From Helicobacteraceae bacterium (GTDB taxonomy: Bacteria > Campylobacterota > Campylobacteria > Campylobacterales > Sulfurimonadaceae): a stretch of 48,799 nucleotides of DNA. A program made the translations under genes and the position numbers. The DNA lies in assembly GCA_027038835.1 (NCBI GenBank), contig JALWGC010000004.1, positions 1-48,799 of the forward strand, read 5' to 3'. The notes beneath the pieces are model-generated. The model was given only the letters and a program-made list of their open reading frames with translations. It searched no databases and was not told the DNA's origin. Shown here piece by piece: positions 8,339-18,689 of the stretch; position 1 is the stretch's first letter; every line of letters starts with the position of its first letter.

Positions 8339-9517
8339 CTACAACTTTTTTATTTGCTCGAACCACTCTTTTATCTTTTTTTCATATCCGTTTTCTTTGA
8401 ATTGCACGAAACTTCTTCGTTGTGTCATGTAGTTTTGTTTTACATACCCTCCAAAATCGTGTGGATACAGATACCCTTCGTTGTTGTGCGTAATATTTGG
8501 CGGAATTTGGAGCAAATCACCGTTTCGTACCGCTTTTTGCGCTGCGTTTATGGCGTTGTAGGCGGTGTTGGATTTTGGTGAAGCGGCAAGATAGAGGGTA
8601 CATTCGGCCAAAACGATACGCGCTTCGGGAAATCCGATGGAGGAAACCGCCGTTAAAGTGGAAGCGGCGAGATTGAGCGCTTGAGGGTTGGCAAGCCCTA
8701 TATCTTCGCTTGCAAGTATCACAAGGCGTCTTGCTATAAAGTCGGCACTCTCCCCCTCTTCTATCATTCTGGCAAGATAATAGATGCTTGCATCGACATC
8801 GCTTCCGCGAACCGACTTGATAAAGGCTGAAATCAAGTCGTAATGCTCATCCGCTTCGCTCGTTCCCCGTCCAAGGGAAGTGGGGCGCAAAGAACGAAGC
8901 AATGTAGCGTCTATCGTTTGGTTCACATTTGCAGCGAACTCCAAAAGTTTGAGCATCGCTCTGGCATCACCGCCGCTGCTTTTGACAAGATAGCGTTTCG
9001 CTTCCCCCTCTACCACGCACTCACACGCCGCAAGCGCTTTGTCAAGTAGGCTGTTTAGCTCCTCTTCACTCAAAGCTCGAAGCTCGAACAGCATACTGCG
9101 CGAACGGATGGCGGAGGTGAGCGAATAGTAAGGGTTGGAGGTAGAAGCACCCAAAATCAACGCCTCGTTCTTTTCCATAACCGGCAATAGCACCTCTTGC
9201 TGATTTTTCGAAAGGCGATGCACCTCATCGATAAACACGACCGGTTTGAGTAGTGCGTTTTGGTAACGCGAAAACACTTTTCGAAGCTCTTCGACCTTGA
9301 GTGAAGTGGCGTTGAATTCGTAAAAATCGACCCCCATCTCTTTGGCGACAACCCGAGCCAAAGAGGTCTTGCCTACACCCGCAGGTCCATAGAAGAAGCT
9401 ATGCCCAAGGGCGTTTTTCTCTACAAGCGTGCGAAACGGAGCATCTTTGGCTACAAGATGGGTCTGCCCTACAAAGTCGTCAAGACTTTTCGGGCGCAAT
9501 AAAGCGCTAAAATCCAT
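8339..9517 (-). CDS. rarA: Replication-associated recombination protein RarA (MgsA), AAA+ ATPase
   Basis: 392 residues. The start MDFSALLRPKSLDDFVGQTHL is the family signature; Walker A is GPAGVGKT, Walker B VVFIDEVHRL, and sensor-type SATTSNP is replaced here by GASTSNPYYSL. The C-terminal tetramerisation part includes GSDVDASIYYLARMIEEGE and LPHDFGGYVKQ-like YLYPHDFGGYVKQNYM. RarA acts at stalled replication forks together with SSB and recombination proteins. The start abuts the yjbQ stop, so they form one operon. Confidence 0.93.
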   Translation of the reverse strand: MDFSALLRPKSLDDFVGQTHLVAKDAPFRTLVEKNALGHSFFYGPAGVGKTSLARVVAKEMGVDFYEFNATSLKVEELRKVFSRYQNALLKPVVFIDEVHRLSKNQQEVLLPVMEKNEALILGASTSNPYYSLTSAIRSRSMLFELRALSEEELNSLLDKALAACECVVEGEAKRYLVKSSGGDARAMLKLLEFAANVNQTIDATLLRSLRPTSLGRGTSEADEHYDLISAFIKSVRGSDVDASIYYLARMIEEGESADFIARRLVILASEDIGLANPQALNLAASTLTAVSSIGFPEARIVLAECTLYLAASPKSNTAYNAINAAQKAVRNGDLLQIPPNITHNNEGYLYPHDFGGYVKQNYMTQRRSFVQFKENGYEKKIKEWFEQIKKL

Positions 9518-9916
9518 CTATCCCGCTATCACCTTGACATACACTTCGCGCTCTTGTCTTGGACCGTCGAACTCGGCAAAAAACACCCCTTGCCATTTTC
9601 CAAGCTGTAACTTCGCTTCCTCCAACGGTATCGTTACGGAGTTGCCCATGCGGGAACTCTTTAGGTGTGCCGCCGCGTTTTCCCCTTTGTGAAAGTACTC
9701 TCCATCCGTCGGCGCCACACGGTTGAGCGCATTGAGCAGGTCTCGTCTTAGTGCCGGGTCTTGGTTTTCGAACAAAAATACGCTTGAGGTGGTGTGTGGT
9801 GTCGTTACGACACAAAGTCCGTCTTTGACACCCGATTTTATAACCATCTCTTCGACCTCTTTCGTTATATCCATCACCTGCGTTTTATGGCTTGTTGGAA
9901 ATTTCAATTTTTGCAT
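9518..9916 (-). CDS. yjbQ: YjbQ family protein (UPF0047)
   Basis: 132 residues with the family motifs TPHTTSSVFLFENQDPALRRDLL, HLKSSRMGNSVTIPL and LGKWQGVFFAEFDGPRQ-like GVFFAEFDGPRQEREVYVKV. Members form a trimer and have been described with weak thiamin-phosphate synthase activity; the in vivo role is unsettled. It overlaps the pseudouridine synthase gene upstream by one nucleotide and touches rarA downstream. Confidence 0.9.
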   Translation of the reverse strand: MQKLKFPTSHKTQVMDITKEVEEMVIKSGVKDGLCVVTTPHTTSSVFLFENQDPALRRDLLNALNRVAPTDGEYFHKGENAAAHLKSSRMGNSVTIPLEEAKLQLGKWQGVFFAEFDGPRQEREVYVKVIAG

Positions 9917-10680
9917 TATTTGACTCCTTGTGTTTTTAAGAATGTATGTAGGGCGTTGTACTCGCTTCGCTCCAGATAGCGGGTTTTCCCGCTTGGCAGA
10001 TTGTTGAGCTTTATCTCCGCGAACTCCAACCGTTTCAAATCTACCACTTCGGTACCGAAAGAGGCGAAAAAACGGCGAAGTTCTCGGTTTTTCCCCTCTG
10101 CTATGGCGACTTTCAAAATGGAGTAGTTGGGCTGATTTTTAACGATGGTATAGCCCAAAAACGGCTTGAAAGTCATAGAGGTGATTTTACTTTTTTTATG
10201 CGCACCTTTCGTGGCATCTTCAAGCACCAACCCCTCAAGCATCGCTTTTTCCATCTGCGGGGTTATCTCCCCTTTTATCTTGATTTTATACACCCGTTGC
10301 AAATCGGACTCCATAAGTGCCGTAGCGATGGCGGAGCTATCGGTAAGCAGTAACAACCCCTCACTGGCAAAATCGAGCCGACCGACGGGTTTGAAGTGTT
10401 TGAACTCTTTTGGAAGCGAATCGTAGATGGTGCGTCTGCCTTTTGGGTCTTTTTTCGTAACAAGCTCCCCTTTTGGTTTGTTGTACACGATAACGGTAAA
10501 TTTGTTTTTCGGACTTACCTTCTTACCGCTAATATACACGACGTCTCTTTTTTCATCGATGTCGCGCGCCGGGTTGGTCTCTGTTTCACCGTTTACTTTC
10601 ACATACCCCTCTTGCACTGCTTTGTCCGCTTCGCGGCGCGAAAAAGTGGAGTAATGCGCTATAAATTTGTTAAGTCTCAT
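9916..10680 (-). CDS. rluB: Pseudouridine synthase of the RsuA/RluB family
   Basis: 254 residues. An S4 RNA-binding domain comes first (MRLNKFIAHYSTFSRREADKAV...VKVNG), then the catalytic domain with YNKPKG and the active-site GRLDFASEGLLLLT (catalytic aspartate). ELRRFF near the C-terminus is also conserved. The family converts specific uridines of 16S or 23S rRNA to pseudouridine. The RluB/RluE/RsuA subclasses are hard to separate by eye, so the symbol is provisional. Confidence 0.85.
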   Translation of the reverse strand: MRLNKFIAHYSTFSRREADKAVQEGYVKVNGETETNPARDIDEKRDVVYISGKKVSPKNKFTVIVYNKPKGELVTKKDPKGRRTIYDSLPKEFKHFKPVGRLDFASEGLLLLTDSSAIATALMESDLQRVYKIKIKGEITPQMEKAMLEGLVLEDATKGAHKKSKITSMTFKPFLGYTIVKNQPNYSILKVAIAEGKNRELRRFFASFGTEVVDLKRLEFAEIKLNNLPSGKTRYLERSEYNALHTFLKTQGVK

Positions 10681-10713
10681 AATCTCTCTTTGGTAGTTGT
10701 ATCTTCTCTTTTG

Positions 10714-11676
10714 TCACGATATCCCCTCCTCTATCAAGGTATGCAAGTGCAAGACACCCTTGATGTGGCGCTCTTTGTCGGTGATGACGAGCAGTTGAAT
10801 CTTTTTGCTCTCAATCAACACCAACGCATCACTTGCAAGCATCGTTTCATCGTCGATAGTCGTTGGATTTTTCGTCGCGTACATAAGCGCGTTTTTCTTT
10901 AGCTCGAACCCCTCTTGCAAAAGCGCTCGGCGTACGTCCCCATCGCTTAATAGCGCTTGCAATCTTCCCTCTTCATCGACAATCAGCACCGTTCCAAGTC
11001 GCCCCTCGCTCATCTTCACTATCGCATCTTGCATCGTGGCGTCTTTGGAAACTATCGGCAAGTCACGTGTGCGCATAAGGTCTTTGACCTTGACAAAAAG
11101 GCGCTTGCCAAGTGCGCCTCCGGGGTGATAGGAGGCGAAATCCTCGGTTTTGAAATCTCTGGCTTTCATCAAGCAAACCGCAAGTGCGTCCCCAAGAGCC
11201 AACGTCAGCGTCGTCGAACTTGTCGGCGCAGCCCCTAGCGGGCAGGCTTCTTTTTGTACTATTATGGGGATGTGAATGTCGCTATATCTGCCAAGAGTGG
11301 AGTTTTTGTTTTTGCTCATCCCTATCAGCGGTATATCGAATCTTTTGATATGGGGCAGTATCGAGCTTAGTTCTCCACTCTCTCCACTGTAGCTAATAGC
11401 CAAAACGATGTCATCACTCCCTATCATCCCAAGGTCGCCGTGAAGCGCTTCGGTCGGATGGAGGAAAAAACTCGGCGTGCCCGTACTTGCAAGTGTGGCG
11501 GCGATTTTAGCACCGATAAGCCCGCTTTTTCCAACTCCCGTAACGATAAGTTTCCCCCTACATGAAAGAATCAATTCGACCGCTTTGTCGAACTCATCGA
11601 AAATATGTTCTTTAGCTTCTAAAAGCGTATCGGCTTCTATCTGTAATGTCTCTTGTGCTATTTCTCTGTAATTCAT
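10714..11676 (-). CDS. kdsD: Arabinose-5-phosphate isomerase (KdsD/KpsF)
   Basis: 320 residues: an N-terminal SIS sugar-isomerase domain (GKLIVTGVGKSGLIGAKIAATLASTGTP read in two parts, then HPTEALHGDLGMI and SYSGESGEL) and two CBS domains from about residue 205. It converts ribulose-5-phosphate to arabinose-5-phosphate, the first step of Kdo synthesis for LPS or capsule. KdsD and KpsF cannot be told apart by sequence alone; no capsule genes are nearby, favouring the LPS role. Confidence 0.88.
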   Translation of the reverse strand: MNYREIAQETLQIEADTLLEAKEHIFDEFDKAVELILSCRGKLIVTGVGKSGLIGAKIAATLASTGTPSFFLHPTEALHGDLGMIGSDDIVLAISYSGESGELSSILPHIKRFDIPLIGMSKNKNSTLGRYSDIHIPIIVQKEACPLGAAPTSSTTLTLALGDALAVCLMKARDFKTEDFASYHPGGALGKRLFVKVKDLMRTRDLPIVSKDATMQDAIVKMSEGRLGTVLIVDEEGRLQALLSDGDVRRALLQEGFELKKNALMYATKNPTTIDDETMLASDALVLIESKKIQLLVITDKERHIKGVLHLHTLIEEGIS

Positions 11677-11705
11677 AACGATGATTATACACTATTTTAG
11701 TGTAT

Positions 11706-13220
11706 CTATCTCTTCTCCCTTTTTCGATAACTCAACGCTTCGAGCATATCCTCTTTGCGTATCACTTCGCTTTGTGCCAAATCGGCAATCGTTCTTGCCA
11801 CTTTTTGCAGCGATTTGATGGAACGAAACGAAAGCGCGAAACGCTCTGTCGCAGTTTGCAAAACCCGTTTCGCTTCTTCATCCATAACACAAAACCGCTC
11901 ACACTCGCTATCGCTTAGTGACGCGTTGAAACGCTCCTGAGCCCGTTTCTTCGCAAACACAAACGCCTCTATAACCTTTTGGTGCAACTCTTTGGAGTCA
12001 ACTGTCGGTTTATCCTTGGCATCGACTTTTTGCATCGTCACATGAAGGTCGATACGGTCCAAAAACGGTTCTGAAAGGCGGTTTTTGTAGCGCTGTATCT
12101 CCAAATCACTGCACCGACACTCTTTGGCTTCATCCAAAAGATTGCCGCATGGGCACGGGTTCATCGCACCGACGAAGAGAAAATCGCTTGCGTACTCCAC
12201 TTTCGCGTTCACTCTGGAGATGCGTATCACCCTATCTTGCATAGGCTCACGAAGCGCTTCGAGAACGTTTTTGCTAAAATGGGGCAACTCATCGAAGAAC
12301 AACTCTCCTAAATGCGCCATCCCGACTTCCCCGATTTTCGCGTTTTTACTCCCCCCTCCAAAGATACTTGCCGGAGTCGCCGTATGGTGCGGCGCACTAA
12401 AAGGTCGCCTTGGGAGGAAGTCCGGTTCTTTGGAGCTAAGTACCTTGATTTTGCTTATTTCCAAAATCTCCTCTAAACTCAGCGGCGGTAGAATCTCCAC
12501 CAATCTTTGCGCTATCATACTCTTTCCACACCCCGGACTACCTTCTAAAAGGAGGTTGTGAAAGCCCGCTGCAGAAATGAGTGCTGCTCTTTTGGCGACC
12601 TCTTGCCCCTTGATGTCAAAAAAATCGTTTTTGTACTCTTGGAGAAAATAGTAACGCTTCCCTTCAACTTCGATACTTGGCGCATCGAGCGGTTTTTGGT
12701 CGCCGTTTTTCACAAACGCATCGTTTTCAAATGCATCGACCACTTCAGCGAGTTTTTCAAAACCGTACAGCTCGATATTTGGGATTTTAGAAAGCTTTTT
12801 TAACGATTCTTTGGGGACTATCGCTTTTTTGAGCAGTTGCGCGTTAGCTAAAGAAAGCACAATCGGGTAGATGGCGGAACTCTCTTTGATGCTTCCATCA
12901 AGCCCCAACTCACCAAAGACGAACCACTCTTTCGATTCTCTCTCAAGCTGCTCCAAGACTATCGAAAGCGCAATCGCAAGGTCGAAATGGCTACCACTTT
13001 TGGAAAGTTCGCTTGGAGAAAGGTTGATGGTTATCCGCTTAGGGGGAAACTTGAAACCGTTTGAGAGAAGAGCCGATTTGACCCTCTCGCCGGCTTCTTT
13101 GATCGCTTGGCTGACCATCCCTATTATGTTGAAGGAGGGAAGCCCCTTCGTCAGCGTCGATTCGACGACAACCTCTCTCGCTTCGACACCCACCAATGTA
13201 GCGCAACGAAGAGATCGCAT
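11706..13220 (-). CDS. comM: ComM / YifB family Mg-chelatase-like AAA+ ATPase
   Basis: 504 residues. The N-terminal domain (LVGVEAREVVVESTLTKGLPSFNIIG) and the AAA+ part with Walker A GSPGCGKS, then FSAPHHTATPASIFGGG and GELFFDELPHFSKNVLEALREP-type motifs, and MNPCPCG, are the family hallmarks. ComM is a branch-migration helicase that promotes integration of DNA during natural transformation, so its presence hints at competence. The stop is followed within a few bases by the kdsD promoter region; the start lies 3 nt after def. Confidence 0.92.
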   Translation of the reverse strand: MRSLRCATLVGVEAREVVVESTLTKGLPSFNIIGMVSQAIKEAGERVKSALLSNGFKFPPKRITINLSPSELSKSGSHFDLAIALSIVLEQLERESKEWFVFGELGLDGSIKESSAIYPIVLSLANAQLLKKAIVPKESLKKLSKIPNIELYGFEKLAEVVDAFENDAFVKNGDQKPLDAPSIEVEGKRYYFLQEYKNDFFDIKGQEVAKRAALISAAGFHNLLLEGSPGCGKSMIAQRLVEILPPLSLEEILEISKIKVLSSKEPDFLPRRPFSAPHHTATPASIFGGGSKNAKIGEVGMAHLGELFFDELPHFSKNVLEALREPMQDRVIRISRVNAKVEYASDFLFVGAMNPCPCGNLLDEAKECRCSDLEIQRYKNRLSEPFLDRIDLHVTMQKVDAKDKPTVDSKELHQKVIEAFVFAKKRAQERFNASLSDSECERFCVMDEEAKRVLQTATERFALSFRSIKSLQKVARTIADLAQSEVIRKEDMLEALSYRKREKR

Positions 13221-13222
13221 CG

Positions 13223-13762
13223 TTATGCACTTTTTTTCGTATTTTTCTGCTTCCGTTCCCGCTGGAACTTTTTATACTCTTTTTCGAACTTCTTTCTTCG
13301 CGCATAAGAAAGTTTGTCTATGAAGAGTATCCCCTCGAGATGGTCCATTTCATGCTGAATGGCGATAGCGAGCAACTCTTCGGCTTCGAGAGTTTTGGTA
13401 TTTCCTTCTCTGTCTTGATAGTTCACCACCACTTTTTCGAACCGCTTGATATCTTCATAAAAGTTCGGAACCGACAAACACCCCTCTTGGTAGAAAATCT
13501 CCCCCTCTTTTTCCACTATGACGGGATTGATAATCTCCAAAAGATTCTCTTTGTCCTGATTTCCCTCCTCGTCGGGAAGGTTGATGATAAGTGCGCGAAT
13601 CGGTTTTGCGACTTGAATGGCGGCAAGCCCTATACCGCTCTCACTCATCATAGTTTCGTACATATCGTCTAACAAAGTATGCAGCTCGCTATCGAAACTC
13701 TTCACTTCTTTCGATTTTTCTCTGAGCCTTTTGTCGGGATATTCTACAATATCTAAAACCAT
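13223..13762 (-). CDS. def: Peptide deformylase
   Basis: 179 residues with the three metal-site motifs: [16 protein letters not shown] and QHEMDHLEG. It removes the formyl group from the first methionine of new proteins, using a metal held by the cysteine of EGCLS and the two histidines of HEMDH. The C-terminal tail is lysine-rich. The def, clpP, tig neighbourhood is characteristic of Campylobacterota. Confidence 0.96.
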   Translation of the reverse strand: MVLDIVEYPDKRLREKSKEVKSFDSELHTLLDDMYETMMSESGIGLAAIQVAKPIRALIINLPDEEGNQDKENLLEIINPVIVEKEGEIFYQEGCLSVPNFYEDIKRFEKVVVNYQDREGNTKTLEAEELLAIAIQHEMDHLEGILFIDKLSYARRKKFEKEYKKFQRERKQKNTKKSA

Positions 13763-13768
13763 AGTACT

Positions 13769-14839
13769 CTACTCACTTTTTTTTGCTTCTTTTATCTTGA
13801 CCGCATAACATGCACCCGATTCGTACGCGGCATCGATGGCGTCCATCGCAGCGACTATCGTCTCTTCGACGGAGTTTGCAGGGTCTATTTTGGTTATACC
13901 GATAGCGACTTTGAGCGGTATCTCCTTATCGGCAAGGAAAAAGTTGGAGTTTGCGACCAAATCACACAGTCTCTCGCTCGCTTTTTTCGCACTCTCTATG
14001 TCGGTATGCTTCAAAAGCATCACGAAAATCCCTTTGCCGTAATGGGCGATGATATCGCTTCGTCTGGAAGTTTTAAGCAACAACCTCGCAATGGTGCGAG
14101 TCATCAGCATGATTATCTTGGAATTGTGGATGGAACTTCTTAACTCTTTGGAAAGTTCGAGCATTATAAGCGAACTGTCGTGTTTGAACTCTTTGATGAG
14201 TTCGCTTTCTTTCTCGATTTTTGCAAAAAGATAACGCTTGTTGTACACTCCGAATTGATTATCGAAAATGCTTTCCTCTTCCACCTTTTTGATAACGCTG
14301 CCGGTTTCCTCATAAAGCTCTTTCATCTGTACGCTTTGCTTTTTGAGAATCGTATTGAGTTTTCCTATGTCCCCCTCCAACGCTTCGGCTACGCTTTTGA
14401 CACCAAGGCTGTCCGAGACTTCCAAAAGTTCCCTTTTTCGCTTGTCGAGAATCTTCGAAACGATTGTGAGGTTCTTGTACAAACTTGCAGTGAGAGAAAG
14501 GATGTTCTTGATACTTGCAAACCCTTGTTTAAGGTTTTGCTCCAAGACGATGGTGTTTTCGGCATCGTTGCTCTCTTCGAGCTCGAAAATAGACAAAACT
14601 TGCTTTTTGAACGACTCGCTTTTTTTATCGAGCAACCGGTCGAAATAGAGGGAAAAATTGTTCGGAGTCGGAGGGAGATTGTCCCTTATAAGAGCGGCGA
14701 GCACCTCTTTGGCATACTGCTCCAAGTCGGCGTCTCTCTCCTCTTTTTGGGCGCTTTGCTCCTCTTCCAAAGTAAGCTCTTCATCCGATTCGACAGCAGC
14801 GATGTTTCTTCTGCTTTTTCCTCTAAAAACCGGCGGCAT
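13769..14839 (-). CDS. Protein with degenerate GGDEF domain
   Basis: 356 residues. An N-terminal acidic and helical half (residues 1-190) contains NNFSLYFDRLL and coiled-coil stretches; the C-terminal 165 residues resemble a diguanylate cyclase domain (FDNQFGVYNKRYLFAKIEKE...SSLIMLELSK...IIAHYGKGIFVMLLKHT...IPLKVAIGITKI). The active-site GGDEF is replaced by YGKGIF, so cyclic-di-GMP synthesis is not expected; a sensor or scaffold role is more likely. It sits in the def-clpP-tig run, 11 nt after clpP, so it is cotranscribed with protein-maturation genes. Confidence 0.75.
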   Translation of the reverse strand: MPPVFRGKSRRNIAAVESDEELTLEEEQSAQKEERDADLEQYAKEVLAALIRDNLPPTPNNFSLYFDRLLDKKSESFKKQVLSIFELEESNDAENTIVLEQNLKQGFASIKNILSLTASLYKNLTIVSKILDKRKRELLEVSDSLGVKSVAEALEGDIGKLNTILKKQSVQMKELYEETGSVIKKVEEESIFDNQFGVYNKRYLFAKIEKESELIKEFKHDSSLIMLELSKELRSSIHNSKIIMLMTRTIARLLLKTSRRSDIIAHYGKGIFVMLLKHTDIESAKKASERLCDLVANSNFFLADKEIPLKVAIGITKIDPANSVEETIVAAMDAIDAAYESGACYAVKIKEAKKSE

Positions 14840-14850
14840 GACGGCTCCTT

Positions 14851-15444
14851 TTACTCTTTTATCGTGTTTTTGGAGAGAACTTGGTCTATAAGCCCATACT
14901 CCACCGCCTCTTTGGCGCTCATAAAGTTGTCACGGTCGGTATCTTTTTCCACCGTTTCTATATCTTGACCGCTGTTCTTTGCCAAAATCTCATTGAGTTC
15001 GCGTTTCATGCGCAAAATCTCTTCCGCTTGGATGGCGATGTCGGTCGCCTGCCCCTGCGCACCCCCTAAGGGTTGGTGAATCATTATACGCGCATGCTCG
15101 AGTGCATAACGCTTCCCTTTCGCACCGCTTGAGAGCAAAAACGCACCCATCGAAGCGGCTTGACCGATGCAGATGGTACTTACATCGGGGCGGATGTAGT
15201 TCATGGTATCGTATATAGCCATCCCCGAAGTGACTACGCCGCCCGGTGAATTGATATAGAAATAGATATCTTTTTCCGGGTCTTCAGCCTCCAAAAAAAG
15301 AAGCTGCGCTACTATCGAAGAAGCCACGGCGTCGTTGACTTCACCGCTAAGCATAACGATGCGGTCTTTAAGAAGTCTGGAGTAGATGTCGTAACTTCTC
15401 TCTCCACGACCCGTCTTTTCGATAACGTAAGGAACGTAGCTCAT
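14851..15444 (-). CDS. clpP: ATP-dependent Clp protease proteolytic subunit
   Basis: 197 residues starting [22 protein letters not shown] in two parts, the usual ClpP start. Catalytic serine is in [10 protein letters not shown], histidine in [11 protein letters not shown], and the aspartate in [12 protein letters not shown]. The tetradecamer degrades proteins fed by ClpX or ClpA. I use the ATG at 15444 because an AGAGGA ribosome binding site precedes it and the longer frame would run into tig; it starts 1 nt after the tig stop. Confidence 0.95.
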   Translation of the reverse strand: MSYVPYVIEKTGRGERSYDIYSRLLKDRIVMLSGEVNDAVASSIVAQLLFLEAEDPEKDIYFYINSPGGVVTSGMAIYDTMNYIRPDVSTICIGQAASMGAFLLSSGAKGKRYALEHARIMIHQPLGGAQGQATDIAIQAEEILRMKRELNEILAKNSGQDIETVEKDTDRDNFMSAKEAVEYGLIDQVLSKNTIKE

Positions 15445-15445
15445 C

Positions 15446-16753
15446 TTAGTCCTCTTTTTTGAGCTTCGAATCAAGGATAGCCGTAAGCACTTTATCTTCG
15501 GTCATCGCCATCTGGATAGCCGGAAGGTAACCCGATTTTTGGTACTGCTCGTAGATTTTTTGCGGGTCTTGACCGCTTTGGAGCGCTTCCATGTAGATAG
15601 TTTGCATCACTTCTTGTTCACCTACTTGGATTCCCATATCTTTTGCGAGCGCATCGATGATGAAAGTCGCTTTGACGCTTTTTTTCGCATCTTCTCTGAA
15701 CTGCTCTCTGAACTCTTTGAGTTTTTCCGGATTTTCTTGGAGCTCTTTGATCTCCTCTTCTTTCATATCGCGTGCGGCGTTGTTCACAGCCAAGTCGATC
15801 TCTTGTTCCACAACGAACTCAGGAAGATCGAACTCGATCGTCTCGACAAGTTTTTCCAAAAGAGCCGGTTTTTTCTCTTCGTTGTAAAGTTTGGCTATTT
15901 TCTCGTTTTCAAGCTGACTTTTTAGCAACTCTTTGAGTTTTTCAAGGTTCGCATCTTCTTGTCCCGGAAGAAGTTTTTTCGCCAAATCGTCATCGATTTT
16001 CGCTTCTCCCTTGTCTTTGATAGCGTTGAGTTTGATTTTGAATTCGGTTTCTTTACCGGCGAGTTTCTCGCTGCCGTAATCTTGCGGGAACGTTACTTTG
16101 ATGGTTTTCTCTTCATCTTTTTTCATCCCCAAAATTTGTTCTTCGAATCCCGGAATGAACTGTTTGGAACCGAGTTTGAGGTCGTACCCTTCAGCTTTTC
16201 CACCTTCAAACGGCTCACCGTCAAGGAAACCTTCGAAGTCGATATTTACGACATGCCCCTCTTTTGCGACACGGTTTTTAGGAAGCTCTTTGAGTTCCGC
16301 GTTTTGTTCCGCAAGCTCTTTGAGCTGCTCTTCGAGCTCTTCTTCACTTACTGTCGGTTTTTCGAACTCTTCGACAAGCTCTTTGTACTCGCCAAGTTCG
16401 ATGTTGGGGCGAATCGCGATTTTGACTTCCGTTTCGATATCGCCGTTTTCTTTTTTGTCGAATTTCGTGATGGTAGGCTCGCCGATTAACTCGCCGTTAT
16501 CGACTCCAAGCTCTTTCAAACCGCTATTGAGCACTTCTCTTAGCGCTTCACTCTCGGCATCTTGAAGAAGTTTTTCTCCGTACATCTTTTTGATGATGGC
16601 TACAGGAACTTTCCCTTTTCTAAACCCTTGAACATTCGCCGTTTTTGAAAGCTGTTTCGCTATTTTGTTAATGTTCGCTTCTATTTCGTCGGCTTTTATA
16701 ACCGCACTTATCTCGGCATTCGCATTGTCTATCTTGTTGACATTGATTTCCAT
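15446..16753 (-). CDS. tig: Trigger factor
   Basis: 435 residues. The ribosome-binding domain contains [10 protein letters not shown] (signature FRxGKxP near residue 41), then the FKBP-type isomerase domain ([24 protein letters not shown] read in parts, and [15 protein letters not shown]), then the helical C-terminal chaperone arms. It folds nascent chains at the ribosome exit. The upstream gap to lspA is 67 nt and carries a small TCCCC/GGGGA hairpin at 16776-16788. Confidence 0.95.
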   Translation of the reverse strand: MEINVNKIDNANAEISAVIKADEIEANINKIAKQLSKTANVQGFRKGKVPVAIIKKMYGEKLLQDAESEALREVLNSGLKELGVDNGELIGEPTITKFDKKENGDIETEVKIAIRPNIELGEYKELVEEFEKPTVSEEELEEQLKELAEQNAELKELPKNRVAKEGHVVNIDFEGFLDGEPFEGGKAEGYDLKLGSKQFIPGFEEQILGMKKDEEKTIKVTFPQDYGSEKLAGKETEFKIKLNAIKDKGEAKIDDDLAKKLLPGQEDANLEKLKELLKSQLENEKIAKLYNEEKKPALLEKLVETIEFDLPEFVVEQEIDLAVNNAARDMKEEEIKELQENPEKLKEFREQFREDAKKSVKATFIIDALAKDMGIQVGEQEVMQTIYMEALQSGQDPQKIYEQYQKSGYLPAIQMAMTEDKVLTAILDSKLKKED

Positions 16754-16820
16754 CTATATCCTTTGGTGAATATTCTCCCCTTTGGGGATTATTTTTGGCA
16801 ATATTACCTAAATTCTGCTT

Positions 16821-17273
16821 TTATTTCCCTTTACATAAATTTGGTTTAAAGTTCAAAACCAAAAACCAAACCACCGCAAAATCTATCATCACGTCGGCGA
16901 AATTGAACACCGCGAAATCGAATCCGCAATGCCAATAGACCATATCGACCACACCTTCATGTACGAACCGGTCGTAGATGTTCGAAAGTGCCGCTCCAAG
17001 CAGTATGCCAGAAGGCAAAGCGTAACAAAGCTTGCCAAGGTAGAAAATATACAAAAACACACCGCTTACAAGCAGCAACTGGATATACTTGAGGTTTTCT
17101 TCCAAAAACGCGAACATCGAAAACGCCACCCCTTTGTTGAATACCAAAGTAAGGTCGATGCACTCTCCGAAATAGCGATATCCATCCAAAAAAATCTGTT
17201 TGATGTTTTGATCGACGATGAACACCCCGACAAGCGGCAACAGCAATACCGCGAAAAAACGTGCACGTTCCAC
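16821..17273 (-). CDS. lspA: Lipoprotein signal peptidase (signal peptidase II)
   Basis: 150 residues, four transmembrane helices. The catalytic aspartates are in SNIYDRFVHEGVVDM and FNFADVMID, which match the family motifs NxxDR and FNxAD. It cleaves signal peptides of lipidated prolipoproteins in the inner membrane. The start codon overlaps the glmM stop by one base. Confidence 0.94.
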   Translation of the reverse strand: MERARFFAVLLLPLVGVFIVDQNIKQIFLDGYRYFGECIDLTLVFNKGVAFSMFAFLEENLKYIQLLLVSGVFLYIFYLGKLCYALPSGILLGAALSNIYDRFVHEGVVDMVYWHCGFDFAVFNFADVMIDFAVVWFLVLNFKPNLCKGK

Positions 17274-18610
17274 TAACTCAGCGCCTTTTGAAAAAACTCT
17301 CTTAGTTTTTCCATATATTCGTTCATCATTTTCGCATCGCGCCCTTCCAAAAGGATACGCAACTTGTTTTCCGTTCCCGAATAACGGATAAGATGGCGCA
17401 TACCGCGCTGTTTGATCTCTTCGACCATCTCCCCTATCCCATCGATCGTCTCAAGAGGCTTTTTCTCTTTGACGTTGAGGTTGACAAGCTGTTGCGGATA
17501 GAGCGCAAAAGGGCGCAGTGCCGTTGAAGCTTTTTGATTGGTATCGACCAAGTATGCAAGCACCGCCAAAGCGGTCGCGAGTCCATCACCCGTTTTGGCA
17601 AAATCGTGCATAATCACATGACCGCTTTGCTCTCCACCGAAGTTGATCCCCTCTTTTTTCATCACCTCCAGCACGTTCTTGTCGCCGACATCGCTACGAT
17701 ACAGTTTGATAGCGAAATTCCCAAGATAGTCTTCGAGCGCTTGGTTGCTCATAACCGTAGTGACGACACCTCCCCCTTTGAGCTCCCCTTTGTCATGCAT
17801 ATATTTCGCCAACGCACCGATGAGATGATCGCCATCAACCACTTCCCCATTTTCATCGACAATCACTACTCTATCGGCGTCTCCATCAAAGGCTATCCCG
17901 ATATCGGCGCGGTATTTGACGACGTTTTTACACAGTTCGTTCGTATGTAACGCTCCGCAGTTTTCGTTGATGTTGAAGCCGTCTGGTTTGTCGTTTATCA
18001 CAATCACTTCCGCTCCAAGCTCCTCCAAAACGGTTGGACCTACTTTGTACGCCGCACCGTTGGCGGTATCGAGCACTATGCGCATGGAGCTTAGACTCAG
18101 CTCTTTTGGGAAACTGTTTTTCAAATGCACGATGTAGCGACCTATCACATCGTCTATCCGCTTGGCTTTACCTATCGACTTTCCGGTCGCTTGCGATTCC
18201 TCTATGAGCTTCTCATCGAAATAGATAGCTTCGATTTTCTCCTCTACGTTTGCGGCGAACTTATCCCCACGATCGTCGAAAAACTTGATGCCGTTATCCT
18301 CGAACGAGTTGTGCGAAGCACTTATCATTATCCCCGCATCGCATCGCATATCCTCTGTCAAAAACGCGATTGCCGGGGTCGGCATAGGTCCTATCTGCAC
18401 CACGTCGTACCCCATTGCCGTAAGTCCGCTTACAATCGCGTTTTCTATCATGTAGCCGCTTCTGCGAGTATCTTTACCGACTAAAATTTTATTCGTTTTC
18501 GCTTTGTCCCTGAAGTACACCGCAGCCGCCATAGCCACACGCATAGCCAAAGAAGCGCTTAGAAAACTTCCCGCTTCCCCTCTCACTCCATCTGTTCCAA
18601 ATAGTTTCAT
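17273..18610 (-). CDS. glmM: Phosphoglucosamine mutase
   Basis: 445 residues beginning [14 protein letters not shown]. The phosphoserine loop is [12 protein letters not shown], the metal loop [11 protein letters not shown], the sugar loop GGEQSGHVI and the phosphate loop [11 protein letters not shown]. It converts glucosamine-6-phosphate to glucosamine-1-phosphate for UDP-GlcNAc and cell-wall synthesis. The start at 18610 has AAGGCGGA upstream and gives the conserved N-terminus; the frame is open 14 codons further. Confidence 0.96.
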   Translation of the reverse strand: MKLFGTDGVRGEAGSFLSASLAMRVAMAAAVYFRDKAKTNKILVGKDTRRSGYMIENAIVSGLTAMGYDVVQIGPMPTPAIAFLTEDMRCDAGIMISASHNSFEDNGIKFFDDRGDKFAANVEEKIEAIYFDEKLIEESQATGKSIGKAKRIDDVIGRYIVHLKNSFPKELSLSSMRIVLDTANGAAYKVGPTVLEELGAEVIVINDKPDGFNINENCGALHTNELCKNVVKYRADIGIAFDGDADRVVIVDENGEVVDGDHLIGALAKYMHDKGELKGGGVVTTVMSNQALEDYLGNFAIKLYRSDVGDKNVLEVMKKEGINFGGEQSGHVIMHDFAKTGDGLATALAVLAYLVDTNQKASTALRPFALYPQQLVNLNVKEKKPLETIDGIGEMVEEIKQRGMRHLIRYSGTENKLRILLEGRDAKMMNEYMEKLREFFQKALS

Positions 18611-18659
18611 TTCTATCCGCCTTTTTTTAGACTTAATGCATAATTCTAACATATTTTGA

Positions 18660-18665
18660 TATAAT
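18660..18665 (+). promoter_or_regulatory. -10 box of the yajQ promoter
   Basis: TATAAT following an AT-rich stretch (ATATTTTG), 24 nt before yajQ, in the gap shared with the divergent glmM gene. Confidence 0.6.
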
Positions 18666-18689
18666 CGACTAAAAATTCAGGAGTTATGA

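Noticed and set aside
16776-16788. TCCCC/GGGGA hairpin as terminator between lspA and tig
   Set aside because: The T run follows it only on the plus strand, where there is no gene to terminate; on the minus strand no T run follows.
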